A stretch of DNA of 64,000 nucleotides from Planotetraspora kaengkrachanensis (lineage in GTDB: Bacteria > Actinomycetota > Actinomycetes > Streptosporangiales > Streptosporangiaceae), in assembly GCF_016862895.1 (NCBI RefSeq), contig NZ_BONV01000018.1, forward strand, positions 150,753 to 214,752, in the 5' to 3' direction. Shown here in pieces: positions 62,580-64,000 of the stretch (the first letter of the stretch is position 1; every line of letters begins with the position of its first letter). The notes under the pieces were generated by a model. That model was not told where the DNA came from and did no database searches. It was given only the letters and a program-made list of their open reading frames with translations. The position numbers were made by a program, and so were the translations under genes.

Positions 62580-64000
62580 ATGGGCGAGAGGGAGCGTCGC
62601 CCGGTGCGGCTGGGCGAACCGGTGACGGAGCCACGGACGCGCTTCGACACCGTGCGGGTCTCCCGCGACCGTGTGAACGCGCTGCTTGAGGCTCTCCTCG
62701 CCGTCGGCGGCGATCTCGATCCCGAGACGGTGACCTGCCGGATCGTGCGAGCAGCCACCTCCCTGGTCGACGCGCGCCGCGGAGCTCTGATCAAGGCCCA
62801 CGGCGCCCAATTCGATGTCGCCGAGGTCGGCGGCGTCGAGCCGCCGCGTGTCCTCACCGAGGACCACAGGCCGGTACGGCTGCCGCGCAGCGGTTCTGAT
62901 CAGGCATTTCTGGGTGTGCCCGTCCTGGTCCGTGGTGAGGCCGTCGGCCATCTGTGTCTGGTCGAGAAGCTCGACGGCGGCGACTTCGACGAGCAGGACG
63001 AGGCCATGGTGACCACCTTGGCCGGGGCCGCGGGGGCCGCGATCGAGAACGCCCGGCTGTACGAGGAGAGCCGACGCAGGGAGCTCTGGCTTGAGGCGTC
63101 GTCGCAGGTCACGACCGATCTGCTGTGTGGGGTCTCCTCCGACGACGTGCTCGCCCTCATGGCCCGCCGGGCCAGGGAGATGACGGGCGGCGACGTGTCG
63201 GCCGTCCTCCTGCCGGGAGAGGATCGCACCACGTTGCGGGTCGTCGTCGCGGACGGCCCGGAGGCCCTGCGCATCGCGCGGTCGGAGGTCCCGGTGGCGG
63301 GGTCGCTCGGCGGGAGGGCGTTCACGCTCGGCAGGCCCGTCATGGTGGACGACTTCGCCGAGGCGGGCATGCCGGCCGTGGTCGCGGGGCGGATGCCCGC
63401 GGGACCGGTCGTCGCGGTTCCGATCGGTAAGGCCGAAGCCGTCCGCGGGGTTCTCTCGGTGTGCAAGCGGAGGGGCGCCGCCTCGTTCACCGCGGCGGAA
63501 TCACGGATGCTGCACGCCTTCGCGGGGCATGCGGCGATCGCGCTCGAATTGGCGGAGTCCCGGCGGGACGCGGAGCGGTTGCGGCTGCTCGAGGACCGCG
63601 ACCGGATCGCCAAGGACCTTCATGACGTGGTGATCCAGCGGCTGTTCGCCGTCGCCATGATGTTGACGAGCACTGTGCGGATGATGGAGCGGCCGGAAGG
63701 GGCCGGCCGCATCCGCCACGCCATCGACGAGCTGGACGAGACGATCCGGCACATCCGCTCGACGGTCTTCGCGTTGCAGGCGCCGAGCGAATCGGGGGAG
63801 ATCGGGTTCCGAGGCCAGATCGTCGGTCTCGTGGCCGACGCCGGGACGCGGCTCGGCTTCATGCCGGGTCTGCGGATGGACGGCCCACTGGACAACCAGG
63901 TATCCGCTGAGCTGGCGGAACAGGCGGCGGCTGTGTTGCGGGAGGCGCTGTCCAACATCGTCCGACATGCCAAGGCGTCCCGCGCCGACGTGTGTGTCGA
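62580..64000 (+). CDS. Two-GAF sensor histidine kinase (DevS/DosS-like), partial
   Basis: Open from an ATG at 62580 to the window edge (473 complete codons). Residues about 20-155 form a first GAF (ending FDEQDEAMVTTLAGAAGAAI), 165-330 a second GAF, then dimerisation helix RIAKDLHDVVIQRLFAVAMM (phospho-His about 348) and start of the HATPase (AAAVLREALSNIVRHAKAS). The DxHDxxxQRLF pattern is HisKA_3, as in DevS/DosS. No haem-binding His can be proven. The cognate regulator is expected beyond the window. Confidence 0.87.
   Translation, partial: MGERERRPVRLGEPVTEPRTRFDTVRVSRDRVNALLEALLAVGGDLDPETVTCRIVRAATSLVDARRGALIKAHGAQFDVAEVGGVEPPRVLTEDHRPVRLPRSGSDQAFLGVPVLVRGEAVGHLCLVEKLDGGDFDEQDEAMVTTLAGAAGAAIENARLYEESRRRELWLEASSQVTTDLLCGVSSDDVLALMARRAREMTGGDVSAVLLPGEDRTTLRVVVADGPEALRIARSEVPVAGSLGGRAFTLGRPVMVDDFAEAGMPAVVAGRMPAGPVVAVPIGKAEAVRGVLSVCKRRGAASFTAAESRMLHAFAGHAAIALELAESRRDAERLRLLEDRDRIAKDLHDVVIQRLFAVAMMLTSTVRMMERPEGAGRIRHAIDELDETIRHIRSTVFALQAPSESGEIGFRGQIVGLVADAGTRLGFMPGLRMDGPLDNQVSAELAEQAAAVLREALSNIVRHAKASRADVCV

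Noticed and set aside
62324..62689. 121-residue frame with CRDPR-like repeats
   Set aside because: It only translates the 24-bp tandem repeat; no ribosome-binding site and it runs into the sensor kinase in another frame.

Overview
The window is very GC-rich, with GTG starts, overlapping ATGA gene junctions, F420-type luciferase-like oxidoreductases, a mycothiol-dependent maleylpyruvate isomerase-type protein, an AfsR/SARP regulator, an SCO5389-family protein and DUF5063. This points to a chromosomal segment of a filamentous actinomycete. A member of the Streptosporangiales is my inference; no taxonomic marker is decisive. There is no phage, plasmid, integrase or insertion sequence.

Layout. 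1-2050: a membrane protein cut by the left edge, a divergent two-domain MarR-type regulator and a tRNA-Ser(GGA). 2150-10530: core housekeeping block with SRP RNA, dnaX, a GAF regulator on the opposite strand, then ybaB, recR, a DUF5063 gene, lysC (with an internal beta-subunit start) and asd. 10527-10945: a striking array of eight 12-bp elements on a 53-bp pitch fills the gap between convergent genes. 10974-16000: exported M15-like protein, TetR regulator, LLM oxidoreductase, LpqC-like esterase, DUF1232 and DUF1684 proteins. 16033-21085: complete five-gene oligopeptide/dipeptide ABC importer. 21082-27495: amidohydrolase, a shortened glycolipid-binding-like gene, SURF1, HxlR and TetR regulators, a 2-hydroxyacid dehydrogenase homologue and a methyltransferase. 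27769-36421: SARP regulator, GNAT, aminotransferase/LysR divergent pair, SDR and LLM oxidoreductases, and gene debris carrying a LuxR helix-turn-helix.

36485-39498: SCO5389-family protein, a CooC/ParA-like ATPase and a protein kinase-like protein with altered catalytic residues. 39550-43650: sulfate import operon (sbp, cysT, cysW, cysA) ending in an Rrf2 regulator, with a promoter and an operator-like palindrome in the leader. 43711-50864: cell-envelope block with two LytR-CpsA-Psr proteins, a membrane-anchored low-complexity protein, manA and a lipoprotein polysaccharide deacetylase. 50928-54151: conserved hypothetical, CPBP protease, membrane protein and YcnI-like copper protein. 54459-57041: KdpD sensor kinase with no kdpE or kdpFABC in the window. 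57042-64000: a repeat-rich stretch with a possibly frameshifted gene, an MDMPI-type protein, pirin, a flavoprotein disulfide reductase homologue, a uridine kinase-like protein without a Walker A lysine, and a GAF-GAF histidine kinase cut by the right edge.

The least explained signal is the 53-bp-pitch array after asd. Its two arms are arranged so that each converging transcript would read the same sense sequence in its 3' untranslated region.
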